Source: Viridothelium virens (taxonomy: Eukaryota > Ascomycota > Dothideomycetes > Trypetheliales > Trypetheliaceae). From it: 64,000 bases of DNA. The number at the start of each line of letters is the position of its first letter. Position 1 is the first letter of the stretch. The stretch covers positions 124,001 to 188,000 of the forward strand of contig ML991826.1 of NCBI GenBank assembly GCA_010094025.1, read 5' to 3'. The notes beneath the pieces were generated by a model. The model ran no database searches. It was given only the letters and a program-made list of their open reading frames with translations, and was not told the origin of the DNA. A program made the position numbers and the translations under genes. This document shows, one piece after another, positions 35,012-45,530 of the stretch.

Positions 35012-37023
35012 TTCTATGCCAGTGCTTCACGGTCTTTCAATTCCTTCCTAATTGATCCATCTCTGTGTGGCGACCACGTTCCACGCATCCTCTTCCCCTT
35101 TTATCTCTCCCGTCGAAGCAATCACGTTCCAAACACCACCACCTTGACGGAGACACGGGATTCAAGCGACGGCTCGTCCGTTTACTCCCCCTCTCAACCT
35201 CCAACTCCTCATCACCTCATCCTCCACAAAGCTGTAGCCGAACCCTGCGACCACCCGCCGGAAGAGTCTGAAGCCGCCCCTAGCTTCGAGGCTTCAACAT
35301 CCACTGCGACTACGGCTGATTCGCCGGATCCACCTTCCTTTTCCTCTCTCTTTCTATCTCCAGGAGAAAACACAGCAAGCAAGCCCTACGCTACTAGCAA
35401 CACCCCAGCCGCCGTCCCCAACACTGCAAGCCTCCCAGTATCTGCGGCAGCACCCGCCCCACCCTTTGAGCCTCAGTCCTCGTCCCTTGCAGCCGCCGCT
35501 CAGACCAAGGCCGCTCTTCCCCGGGATACCAAGGAGGGATATTCGAGTAGGGATCTCGACGACGGCGAGCCTCCACCGCCGTATACTGAAGGATCCAGCC
35601 CGCTCGAAGGTTTTACGTACGTCATGGCGGCAGCAGGAGGGGCAGCGAGCATTATCACGCAGGTATCGCAAGGAGGTGGCCCTCCGATCACATCTTTAGC
35701 AGGTGGGTGATTTTTCATATGGTCGGAGAGCTTGAGGTGGGTCTGACTCGTGGTATTGAACAGGCGCTGGCTCAGATGAACACATAACAATGGAACTGCG
35801 GTAAGACCTCCTCCCTCGTGCATACTGGGCAGATCTCGCTAACTGGAGGTCTTACAGTGGAACGCGCTTTACTCTCTCAAGAGACGAACTGCTAACTCTC
35901 CCTGAGTTCGTCCTCCTTTCTCTCTTTCCTAATGGCCTGCTCCCTGACGGGCATATGAACTTCCACAACGAAGGCGACGTCTACCCTGTTGATGTCAGTA
36001 CTCCTGGTTACTTCTCCCCTTCTCCCTCTTCCTCAGATGAGAATGTTCCAAGCATTCCCGCCCCCCACTCTTCCCGAATTTCTCCAAACTCCATCCAAGG
36101 GATCAAATATTTGCTGTGGCAACCCGCAATATATTTATCTGACATTCTTTTCCCCTCCCAGTACGATCCAACCTCACTTCAATATATGCTCGACTTCTTC
36201 CGCTCCGTCGCCCAAAGCATTCCCTCCTCGGACTCTCACCCCACCGACACCCCAGCCCTCGAACATCCCAGCGAAGCGGTCCCCATTGAGCCGAGCATGC
36301 ACGGCGGCTCAGCGCGCGAGATGTTGCAGGATCGCGCCGGCATCATCGTTCTGCGAGAAGATCTCGATTTCTATACCATCCCACCACGCAAGGATATCGA
36401 GCAACCTGAGATGATCGAGATCAAGCGCGCCGCGGGAAAAGCGCTGTTGAAGCAGGACGGGATTTTCAGCGGACTCAGGCGCAGCGAGGAGCCTGGGACC
36501 ACGGAACAACATCTGATCGAAATGTTGACTGCTGGGTTTGCCTTTCCCCCCTTTATTTCTCCCCCCTCCTTTTCTGCCTTTCGTAGCGCGTGGGTTCTGA
36601 CTTGTACGACTCGATAGAGGATTCAATCATGATGATCGCTGGGGCCATCGCGCTGGTGAGCCGAATAAGGCGGTCATTTGCTCCATCGCCCTCGCCCGTC
36701 TACGCACCGATCACCAGAAGCCCTCTCCTTCGAGTCCCGGCGGTGTTAATGGCGACCTGCCGAACAATGGCAACGCGGCTTCCGTCGGAATGGCACAGAA
36801 GCTGCTGCTCTTTTGGCGGAAGCCGGCGCGACGGTGTTGGTGGGAAGGAGTGGAACTAGAGAATGTGGAGGGGGTGGAGGGAAAATTGAAGGTGTGGATT
36901 CGAAGGGTTTGGACCCTAGAGATGGTTAGTGTTCCCCATTTCCTTTCTCTAGAAGGAATTATAGTGGAGCAGAAATGATGGAGCTTATTCGGTGTTTTGT
37001 AGAGCGTCATCGGATTGCGATAG
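35012..37023 (+). CDS. Whi2-like BTB/T1-fold protein (phosphatase-activator type); 5' start unresolved
   Basis: Exons: about 35012..35702, 35764..35800, 35858..35993, 36162..36535, 36618..36924, 37003..37023 (introns 61, 57, 168, 82, 78 bp). From the TTG at 35144 this encodes ~477 residues. The frame is open from 35012 with no ATG, so the start is probably in an upstream exon I could not place. After a Ser/Pro/Ala-rich N-terminus and EGYSSRDLDDGEPPPPYTEG comes the BTB/T1-type domain: GTRFTLSRDELLTLPEF, VLLSLFPNGLLPDG, VDYDPTSLQYMLDFFR. Then follow VLREDLDFYTIPP, SEEPGTTEQHLIEMLTAGGFN, WGHRAGEPNKAVICSIALARL and FWRKPARRCWWEGVEL, all typical of fungal Whi2 homologues. Known role: yeast Whi2 works with Psr1/Psr2 phosphatases in stress response and TORC1 restraint. 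Intron 3 is 168 bp, in frame and free of stops, so retention would still give protein. Confidence 0.82.
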
Positions 37024-37955
37024 CGGCTGTTCTTACGCAAGTTGTCCCCACCGGTTTAACGAGGGTATCGCGGTTAGCACCTGCAATGGGTCGACTACCC
37101 AGTGAGCGCGTCTACTACTCCCGCACATAGGCCCCCGTCCTTTTTGTCTTTCGAAAAGCTCAGGGTGAATTCTGCGTTGAGCCTTGCTCGTACGTCTAGC
37201 ACCCCTGGTCTTCTCGTCTGAGGAGGAAAAGTGCAAAGCGGGCATCTAATCTCCTTCGAGTGCATGCACGTTGCGAAACGTGTTGTTCTCTAGTCTCTCT
37301 GGATGGTAGTGCATTTGGACGACGGATGGAAAACTGCATATTCTCTTCTTGTGAAGATACCACTTTTAGTGTTTAAATTTTTATTCCTTCGTCGGCAACT
37401 CTAAACGAATTTTGTAATGCAATTTGGAGAGCCAGCCCAGTGTGCTTTGAGGTATTACCGTGGCCTCGACAATCGTACTACCATCTTCAATCTTCGAAGG
37501 CCGAGTTTGTCGGTACCTGCGTTCATCAAGCTTTCACTTCACTCACCGATGCCGTCCAGTCTCTTTCGAGGCTGCGCTGTCATGTGAACGAAAATGTTGT
37601 CATGAACTATTGGCCGCTACTGACACCCTTGCAAGTCACACTTCGGTGCGCTCCTTAGTCTTGCCAAGTCACAAGAAATCGTACTGTTTCCTCTGTCCGC
37701 TCTCTGTGGGCCTCGTCACTTGCTATAGGCTCTCTTTTTTCACCAGGCTTGCCATGTCCCCAATATTTTCCAGCGTTCAATAACCAAAAGTCGCGGGTCC
37801 GTAAAGGTATAAATGATCGTCACATTCCAGTCATTTTCCTAACGCTCTTACTATCTTGAAGACTAACAATCTTCATCCACTGCGTTTCGCTTACGACCAA
37901 AGATTCTGAACTCGCCATCGCCTAACTGCACGGGTTTACTACTAAAACATCAGCT
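37024..37955. other. Intergenic with TATA-like promoter of the next gene
   Basis: About 930 bp; only short frames. The last 150 bp contain a TATAAA at 37808-37813. Confidence 0.5.
37808..37813 (+). promoter_or_regulatory. TATA box candidate
   Basis: TATAAA 143 bp upstream of the F-box/2EXR-like start at 37956, in an AT-rich leader. Distance fits a fungal TATA followed by a short 5' UTR. Confidence 0.4.
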
Positions 37956-38540
37956 ATGGCTCGACTACTTGACCTTCCCCCGGAAATCAGGCTCCAAATA
38001 CTCTCCTATGTTACATATTGCAATTGGGAGATAAACGCTGACACCCTGACCTCATTGGACTTTTTCTCCGGAGACTACTGGGACTTCAAGCATATCATGA
38101 ACGTTTGCAGACGTCTTCGCTTCGAAGCAATAGAGACGTTAATTTCTCAAAACAAATTCGTTTACACTCTTAGTCTACGAAACCATCTTTACGCAACCAG
38201 ATGGTGGAGCGAGTATATCAAGGAGCTCGTTTTATTCATTGAAATTCCGTTTGGAACCTACTCTAGTTCGATGAATACTGAATCGGACGTAGTCTATTCA
38301 GCTAGAGCGCTCACGCGATGGCTCTCTGCTCATAGATCACTACGAAGAATCGACATGAGGTTTGTCGGCGAACCTTCAACGGGTTTGTTCGACTTTGAGC
38401 CTTCCCTGGACGTACAGGATCTTTTTATGCGAGTCAGAGTCGATGCAGAAGTTGTTGTTACTTTGGAGGATTTGGATGTGTCAGCTTCTTACCTGAGAGA
38501 AGACTTGGATCGGATCGCGAATGCGATAATGGGTAGGTGA
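37956..38540 (+). CDS. Small intronless F-box/2EXR-like protein, copy 1
   Basis: Single exon, 194 aa. Block 1, LLDLPPEIRLQILSYV (residues 4-19), resembles an F-box or 2EXR N-terminal helix. Block 2, IMNVCRRLRFEAIETLISQNKFVY (47-70), carries the R-x-E-A..N-x-F pattern. Block 3, RWWSEYIKELVLFI (82-95), starts an LRR-like strand. The remainder alternates hydrophobic strands (LRRIDMRFVG) and acidic loops. The same three blocks in the same order occur in the genes at 39738, 57784 and 58987. Function unknown; an adaptor or recognition role is inferred from fold resemblance only. Confidence 0.75.
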   Translation: MARLLDLPPEIRLQILSYVTYCNWEINADTLTSLDFFSGDYWDFKHIMNVCRRLRFEAIETLISQNKFVYTLSLRNHLYATRWWSEYIKELVLFIEIPFGTYSSSMNTESDVVYSARALTRWLSAHRSLRRIDMRFVGEPSTGLFDFEPSLDVQDLFMRVRVDAEVVVTLEDLDVSASYLREDLDRIANAIMGR

Positions 38541-39737
38541 CAGGCGTATGCGCTTCTAGATGTATAGAACATCGCTAATGATATTTACATTCATCATCGG
38601 CTGGGCTGCAACCATGACCTACAACAGTCAGCTCAGGGACGATCTTCGCTACTCTTGAGACCTAGCTTGGAAGCCTTGGTGGCATCAAAAACTATTGTTG
38701 GCTTTGGCATTACTCACTTTGTCTCAGTCGAGTGTTCAAAAGAAAATGCGTTCGATCAGATGATTTTTTCGTCCGCGTGATGGATATTGTTCTCTATATG
38801 ACGTTTCCCTCGTAGGCCAAGAGACTCGGAGAAGGGAACGCGTCAGCTTGGTCTTCTCTTCAAGGCTACATAGAACAATGCAAGAGACTAATTGAACTTA
38901 CTGACTTGAAGTAGACATCATGATGTGAAAGGCATATGAATAGCTTACTAGAGTTTGATGACGTTGGCAACAACCAACACCTTTTCGTTGGCGTCTGCTG
39001 GTCTACACAAAACAGAGATATCACTGTCGGACTTTCCAGAGTTGCTATTAATTCTTTCTTCTCTTGCTTCGTCCACTTTAGGTCATTTAGGTCCTTTAGG
39101 TCCCCACAAAAAGCTGATGTTTCTAGGTTTTTTTTGGATTTTGGTTGGAATGTCCAGACCTGAAGGAACAAGAAGTCCAGCCGTCTCTGCTACTACTGGC
39201 CCACAGACGAGGGAATGATACCACTATTTAGCGAAATTCGTGACCAAGAGTGATGAGCGGACTTACCCATGAACACGATCATCCAACCACTTATACCCAC
39301 ATACAAACCCATTGAGAACACCTGCATACAACTCCTTGGCATCTCTAAAGGCTCCTCATGTAGCTACGACTAGGCGCGACTGTGTTCGCGCAAGTGTGTT
39401 CTTGACACTGGAATGAAAATTCTGGAATCTGCAGTATCTTTGGATTTTGAGTTTGTGAGATATCGGGATGGTTCGGTTTGATGGCAAAAACTGTGTGAGA
39501 GAAGATTGAGGGGACAAAGGAACTAATCGAGATAGTTAAGGATACAGACAGCAGGCATGTGTGTAGCACGGTGAAAGCGTGAGATTGACTTCAAATATCG
39601 AATTTGCTGCCGGTCCAGGAAAGCCTCGATCTCACAGGGTGGATTTACCTAAGGTAGGTACCTTTGGAGCTCGATCAACAAACGCGTAGAACGTCTTCCA
39701 CAGTTTTCCACGTCGAGTCCACGTTCACAAATACACC
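38541..39737. other. Intergenic (1.2 kb)
   Basis: Short frames only. A near-palindromic ACCTAAGGTAGGTACCTT tract lies near 39649-39666, just upstream of the next gene; such TAGGTA-rich tracts recur in the window and I assign them no function. Confidence 0.5.
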
Positions 39738-40274
39738 ATGCCTTCATTGGAAGATCTTCCCCTAAGGGTCAGAGAGATCATTTGGCGCTATGCGCTATTG
39801 TCTGATCAGACGATGAATGCTGAATGCCTCCTCACACACCGCGTCTGGCCACTCCCCTATATTTCTCTCAGCCTTTTGCGCGTATCTCCGAGTATCCGCC
39901 AAGAAGCTCTTCGACAGTTCTTCCTGCACAACAAGTTCTCCCTTCTGTATCGATCCCGAAAAGAGTTCGATGCAATCACTTCTAAGCGGTGGTGCAACTG
40001 GATCAACCACCTTGAATTGATCCTGACTCCCGACGTGGCGTCTGATATCTATATTGTTCGAGGCTTGGTTGCCTTCACCAGCCTGAAAACTTTAGAGATC
40101 AAGACTAACGGAAGAGATTGGCCTGCTACCACCGAGTTCGACTGTAAGGTACTTCGGGTACTCGGGTGGATGAAGGTCTCCCAGAAGATTACCTTCAGCC
40201 CTTTTGGCGCCAATAGCAATTGCTTCAGTTTGCAGCTCCAAGGCCATCTGTCTCGGGCGATGCTTTCGGATTAA
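39738..40274 (+). CDS. Small intronless F-box/2EXR-like protein, copy 2
   Basis: Single exon, 178 aa. Block 1 LEDLPLRVREIIWRYAL (4-20), block 2 LLRVSPSIRQEALRQFFLHNKFSLL (46-70) and block 3 KRWCNWINHLELILT (83-97) match those of copies 1, 3 and 4. The 'IIW' after LP..R is the form most like Pfam-type 2EXR proteins. There is no signal peptide or membrane helix. The last third (FTSLKTLEI) has LRR-like spacing, then diverges. It lies 1.2 kb downstream of copy 1 in the same orientation, so tandem duplication followed by divergence is likely (inference). Confidence 0.72.
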   Translation: MPSLEDLPLRVREIIWRYALLSDQTMNAECLLTHRVWPLPYISLSLLRVSPSIRQEALRQFFLHNKFSLLYRSRKEFDAITSKRWCNWINHLELILTPDVASDIYIVRGLVAFTSLKTLEIKTNGRDWPATTEFDCKVLRVLGWMKVSQKITFSPFGANSNCFSLQLQGHLSRAMLSD

Positions 40275-41745
40275 TACGGGTGAAAATAGGAGAAAGTGAG
40301 GTCAAGCCTGGGATGTATATGCATCATCATGACTGATGTTCTGCCAGATCAAGGATGCAGGAACAACCCCTGTCTTTCATTTGGCGAGGAATACTTGCTT
40401 CAAGATTAGTGGTCATCATTTGGACTCCTGAATGGTCTCGCGATTGACTGATAATGGCTTCCTCAAGCCAGCGACTGGATGCCAGTGTCAATAGCAAAGA
40501 TCCAGTTCGAGATTGAAATCTGTCTGCTCAGCCTTGTATTCTCCCTAAAATTTCTGGAACTGCGCAATCAAACTTTGAAGCTTATGTCGGACGTCTCAAT
40601 GTACTTCATTAGCAAACGGATTGATTCTACGCATTTGTCGCACCGGTTCGGAAGTCCAATCTTGTCAAACCATTGTTCATATTACACAAGGGCCGCGGCC
40701 GAGAATCATTAGTTAGATGGTTTTCAGTGACAGTATGCGTCTTATAATAAGGATCCATTGTTCAATCTAGCTCTGACAGTTTTTCGAACTTTTGTGGTAT
40801 ATCCTTAGTGTTGATTACGGATGGATACAGATCCAAGAGCTGTTTCGTCAGAGAATAGATTGAACCTATCGGTCCCATTTCTACACTACGATCTCCAATG
40901 CTGGAGGATTCTCCAAAATAAGGGATGAAGTTAATTGGAGATTGTCTTACAGCCATCGTCAGAGTTGATGCCGCTGCATATATGTTTAAAGATATTACAC
41001 AATGCGGCAGGCCAATCATCCAGCGAATTTGCGATGAGCTTTGCTACGACCATCGATAGAGCCGCAACAACGTTATGCCGCTATATTCGGCATATCCGCG
41101 AGCTAGATGTAGCGTAAGGGTCGATTATCGATGGGCACGTATTGCGTGGTATGAAAGACGTGTCGTTTCTGTGCAGGGCCTTCCTCGCACACTACCCATA
41201 CTTAAATCAGCAAGCAGAGATTTTCGTCCGATAACGTAGTCTAGTAGAGGAACTCATGGGATGCTGATCCTTCTCACGCCCTTTATCACTTATCGACGTT
41301 TACGATCGGAAGCGAGAAATATCGGAAAACCGGGAGCGCAACAGAATTCTTTTTGTATGATCATTTGTAATAGGACCTACTTCGAGTGAAAAAGAGGCCG
41401 TGTTTGAGAAAGAGGATGAGACTCTCATGCATGGGCAAGAGTAGAAGCAGATCAGCTATCCAGACTTAGATTTGCTCTAATGTCCCTCGATCACAACCCT
41501 GTAACTGTTTATGTCCATACCTTTCGGATAGGATTCCAGCTCAGCCAGCCAAATCATTCACCTATTTACAAAGCTACACTCCAACTAAGCTCTATCCAGC
41601 GATAAAGTTTAAGCTAAGTACGGAAGCAAATCAAGTTCTGACTGATCCAGTCGATACCTCACAGCTGGGTCTCAGAATCTATAAAATGCTTCTGGATTCT
41701 ACAATAACAGTCCTTAAGGCCATTGCATGCGAATTCACGACCGGA
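40275..41745. other. Intergenic (1.5 kb)
   Basis: No supported gene. A minus-strand frame (41019..40762) reads like the C-terminal helices of a fungal regulatory protein (SIYSLTKQLLDLYPSV) but has no start or partner exon; it may be a relic or chance. Confidence 0.45.
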
Positions 41746-43838
41746 TCAGGATAGCTCGACGGATTGGAAATCTAAAGGTCTCTGAAGAGCCTCGCCCCGC
41801 ATGAATCCATGGACGTAAGCACCCCCAACTACCTCGAACTTCTCCAAGTTCCTCTGCTTGGTTGAAACATGGGACTCTAGTCTTCTCAGAATGAGTGGTA
41901 CCCGCAGCCCAGGAACGATGAATATCGTATCTCCGGCACAGAGCGACTGAGAGCCTTTGCCAAGCAGTCCCAATTTGGTAGTAAAAAGCCGGAGACACGG
42001 CGTGTGAGCGAGGATCGTCTCGAAAGCATCTGACTCGAGGAAAATGTCATTATTTTCTCTGTCAGCAGCATCCATGCTTTGGGCCATGGTGATAATTTCG
42101 GTTGGGGACGGAACAATGCTGTCTGGTCCCTCCGCTTCAAATAGGTCAGCCAACTTCTTCAAAGTATCAGTGGCATCTTGGTTTGTATCTCGCTTTTGAT
42201 GGCAATGGACGCCGACTTTCAAAAGCCAATGTCTAAACTGGACTCTTGGTATAGTCGAGGGGAAGTCGTCACCTGAGGGTCCCGTGTTCGTAATGAGCGT
42301 TCTCCAAAAGACGTCCATTCTATATTCACCCGTGCAGTAGATTTTGCTGATATTTTGGATAATGTCCAGCCACTGAGGAAAAGTGCTTTCACTGGTAACG
42401 TGTCGCTTGCTCTCACCGACCGCGTTGATCTCATCAAATGCTGCGGCTCGGATACTGATGATCCTGTGACTATCGTGAATGTGCAAATCACGCTGGAGAT
42501 CTCCAGATGCCCAGAAGCGCCGATAACCTGTGACTCCCAAGCCGACAATGTCCCGTATGCTCCAGTCGGGTACCCACGATGGCAAGCTATTGTGATTTCG
42601 AAAGTCTTTACCCTCAGCATAAGCGAGTAGGAGGAGGTCTTTTGAGCCGCGCAGTACAGAAACAGCAGTAGCTATATATACTTCGGAAGCTGTCATCTTG
42701 TAGTCGGGAGCGGGAAGAAGAGAGGTATATGTTGAATTTCCTCTCGCGACACTATACACTGAGAAAACCTTATCTTTTTCGTCCTGACAGACATAGCGGC
42801 GTGATCGGATTAAATTGTATAGAAGAGGGTCGTCACCTCTATGTAAGGAGATCTTTGCAGCATTGAGGACGGTAGGTCCATTGACATGTGTGTCAATTGG
42901 GAGACCTTTGAGGAACTTTTGGCTTCTCAAGGCGTGTGTCCAGATGCTTGTGGCCAGAAAGTCCGAGACAAGGACCAATTCTTCCCAAGTGAGGCTATTA
43001 GAGGGCAAGTCTCCACAAAAAATGAGAAAACTCTTCGCAAGAATGACTTCTTGCATGACCCATGCTCTCACAAACCATGCTCTGCTGAAGAAAATCGCCA
43101 GAGAGATCCAAAATCCCCTATCACTACATTTACCGATTAAATTTTTGCTGGTGATTGTGGTCAACGTGTCTGGGCGAATTTGCCTTCGTTGTGTGTCTGT
43201 TATTGCGCAGAGCGATTTTATGAGCTTGACGGCATCTTGGAGATGCCCATCATGAGGACCAAGCCAGATTAAAACTTTTCGAGCAGACTGGTAAATCTGA
43301 CCCATTATGGAGACTTGTTTCGCTTTCTCCTGATCGTCTTTTTGGTTGATGCAGATAGCATCGATCCATAGGTTCCCTATCTAAGTTGAGGTTGGTAAGA
43401 AGTCACAACGAGAGATATGGTATTAAAAAGAAGAATGTATGGGATCAGAGCCAGGGATACGCGGAAGAAATTTGGATCATAGAATCGAACGATTCCATTC
43501 GAGATTGATGGGGGGGGACGGTCTGCAGATGGTAGAGAGCATAAGCTAACCTGGACCTCTGACTCTTTCAAAAGTCGACATAAACACTGGAATAAATTGT
43601 CTTGTATCATGAAAGGTACTCCATCGATTTCTATTTCAGAGTCAGCCCGATCCGGCGTACCTGGCACCGGACAGGCCCAAGTATAAGACAACGCGAAGTA
43701 TTCAAGGTTAGGATCAAATGCAGCTTGCTTTATGTGACCTTTGATCTTTCCATCGCCTTGAAGTGGTTCAAGAGAAAAGATTCGAAAGCGGTTGTTCGGA
43801 AGCGCATTGTATAAAGAGCTATAATCCCGCGAGGCCAT
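41746..43838 (-). CDS. HET-domain (heterokaryon incompatibility) protein
   Basis: Two exons: 43838..43551 and 43380..41746 (170-bp intron); 640 aa. The three HET-domain blocks are present: EYFALSYTW (residues 46-54; family norm ALSYxWG, here ALSYTWACP), then, after the splice, LWIDAICINQKDDQEK (~100-115) with VSIMGQIYQSARKVLIWLG, and FFSRAWFVRAWVMQEV (~193-208). The ~430-residue C-terminal part has CQDEKDKVFSVYSVARG and LPSWVPDWS, common after HET domains, but no NACHT, ankyrin or WD repeats. The end, FEVVGGAYVHGFMRGEAL, is also typical. Known role: HET proteins trigger programmed cell death on non-self fusion. The exon 1 start is the ATG after a non-ATG in-frame extension. Confidence 0.9.
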
Positions 43839-44441
43839 CTCTTGATCCGTATACCTGGAACCTGCGCATCCGAAGTGCACAGCAAAGGGACCACGCGCGT
43901 CATTCCAGAATGTTCATGAACATGATAACGTGAAACAATCCATCCATCCTGAACAGGTATAAATTTACGAGAACAACTTTGAGCTCTGCAGGTACACCGG
44001 ATCTTCGTGCTGTGCAGATGTCTCTACGTGTGTTCTGAGGACGTCGTGGACGGGCAATGCTATCGACCGGAGCAGATCTACTGAGAGATACTATGCACTA
44101 GGACCTCATTAGCACCAGTGTTATATACAATGGACCTGCTTGAGCCAGCCGCCATGACAGTAGAAGAGGCCAAGGTCGAGTCGGCTAGAGAGCCGCTGTA
44201 AGGGCCAGAGAGTGGAGATAAGGCTGTTGTTGCCGGCGGCGTCCGCTTGACCGCCAAGTGACGTGCCATCGTACCTAGTGTCCCATCTCGCCAGGAAAAG
44301 TCTCTCTCTGGTATACTCCCATGCTTACTGGCTGATAGCAAACCTCAAATTTACGGAAGTGCTGAAGCACTCAAGCTTCAGTCCAGCCCGGATCCGGCCT
44401 GCAACCCATGAAATCTAGCGTCGTTTCTGCAGTGACCGCGA
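43839..44441. promoter_or_regulatory. Divergent promoter region, HET gene / histidine phosphatase
   Basis: About 600 bp between divergent starts. An 87-codon minus frame (44341..44078) lacks an ATG at its start and any family feature. No clear TATA box. Confidence 0.45.
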
Positions 44442-45530
44442 ATGGGGATAGGATGGCAAAATGCAGTGATCGCTCTTGGTATTGCTTTGACTGCTGTTAT
44501 TTATCTCCACCTCTCCACTGCGCATACACAAAAATTAGCACAGGAGCATACTAATCAAATGTATCATCTCTCCTATGTTCCGGGGTTCTTCAAACACGAT
44601 CAGCAGCCCACGGGACCGGGGTTCCGAGCTGTACGTACGATCCTCCCTGACTATGTCTTCCTTGATGCGCGGCTCATGCTGTTTCCAGAAAACGCTGCCA
44701 GCTCTGGGCCTGCTAGATCGTACGTATGAGACAGACCCCGATTTCGATCCCCATCGTGAAAAATCCCAATGGGAGCGTTTCGGAAATTACGTAGCACATT
44801 TGAACCGAGCAAGTTCCAAGGTACAATATAAGGTTTTCTACATTACACGCCATGGAAAAGGCCTTCACAATGTGAAAGAGGACGAAGTAGGAAGGGCAGA
44901 ATGGGAGGTTCGTATTGCTTCGATGTGTGCCGCATGCAGTTGACTTTGACCCCCCAGGCGTACTGGTCACGGCTTGACGGAGACGCTACCAAAGAATGGA
45001 TCGATGCACGTCTGACAGAACAAGGGGTCAAACAAGTTGAATATCTGCGTGACTTCTGGCGCCATGCGTTCTCTCATTCACAGGTCCCTCCTCCGGAGAG
45101 ATACTACACCAGCCCGCTTACTCGCTGTTTGGAGACAGTCCAAATCAGTTTCACCGACCTCGACCTTCCTGAAAACCGGCCGTTTCGACCAATCATCAAA
45201 GAAACACTGAGAGAGCGGTTTGGTGTGCATACATGCACCAAACGTAGCACACGAGCGTCCATTGCGTCTAGATATCCGGGTTGGGAAATCGAGCCGGGTT
45301 TTGCAGAGAGCGATGAGTTATGGCAACCAGCCCGAAGAGAAACTGAAGAAGAATTAAAAAACAGGCTTCTCAGTTTTCTCAATGATATCTCACAGGATCA
45401 TGCGACTATCATCTCTCTTACTACACATTCTTGGGCTATTCGTGGCCTCTATGAAGCGATAGGACATCCCAATGTTTGGCCCGATGCCGGCCACATCACT
45501 CCTCTATTTGTTCGAGTAGAGAGTGGATGA
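44442..45530 (+). CDS. Histidine phosphatase superfamily (phosphoglycerate-mutase-like) protein
   Basis: Three exons: 44442..44630, 44689..44907, 44958..45530 (introns 58 and 50 bp); 326 aa. The N-terminus has a hydrophobic stretch (AVIALGIALTAVIYLHL), an uncleaved signal anchor or signal peptide, so the enzyme is probably in the secretory pathway. The catalytic RHG lies in VFYITRHGKGLHNV (near residue 110), followed by LTEQGVKQVEYLRDFW and YYTSPLTRCLETVQISF with the phosphate-binding Arg. The second catalytic His is in SLTTHSWAIRGL. The layout matches branch-1 fungal PGM-like phosphatases. Substrate unknown. Confidence 0.88.
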
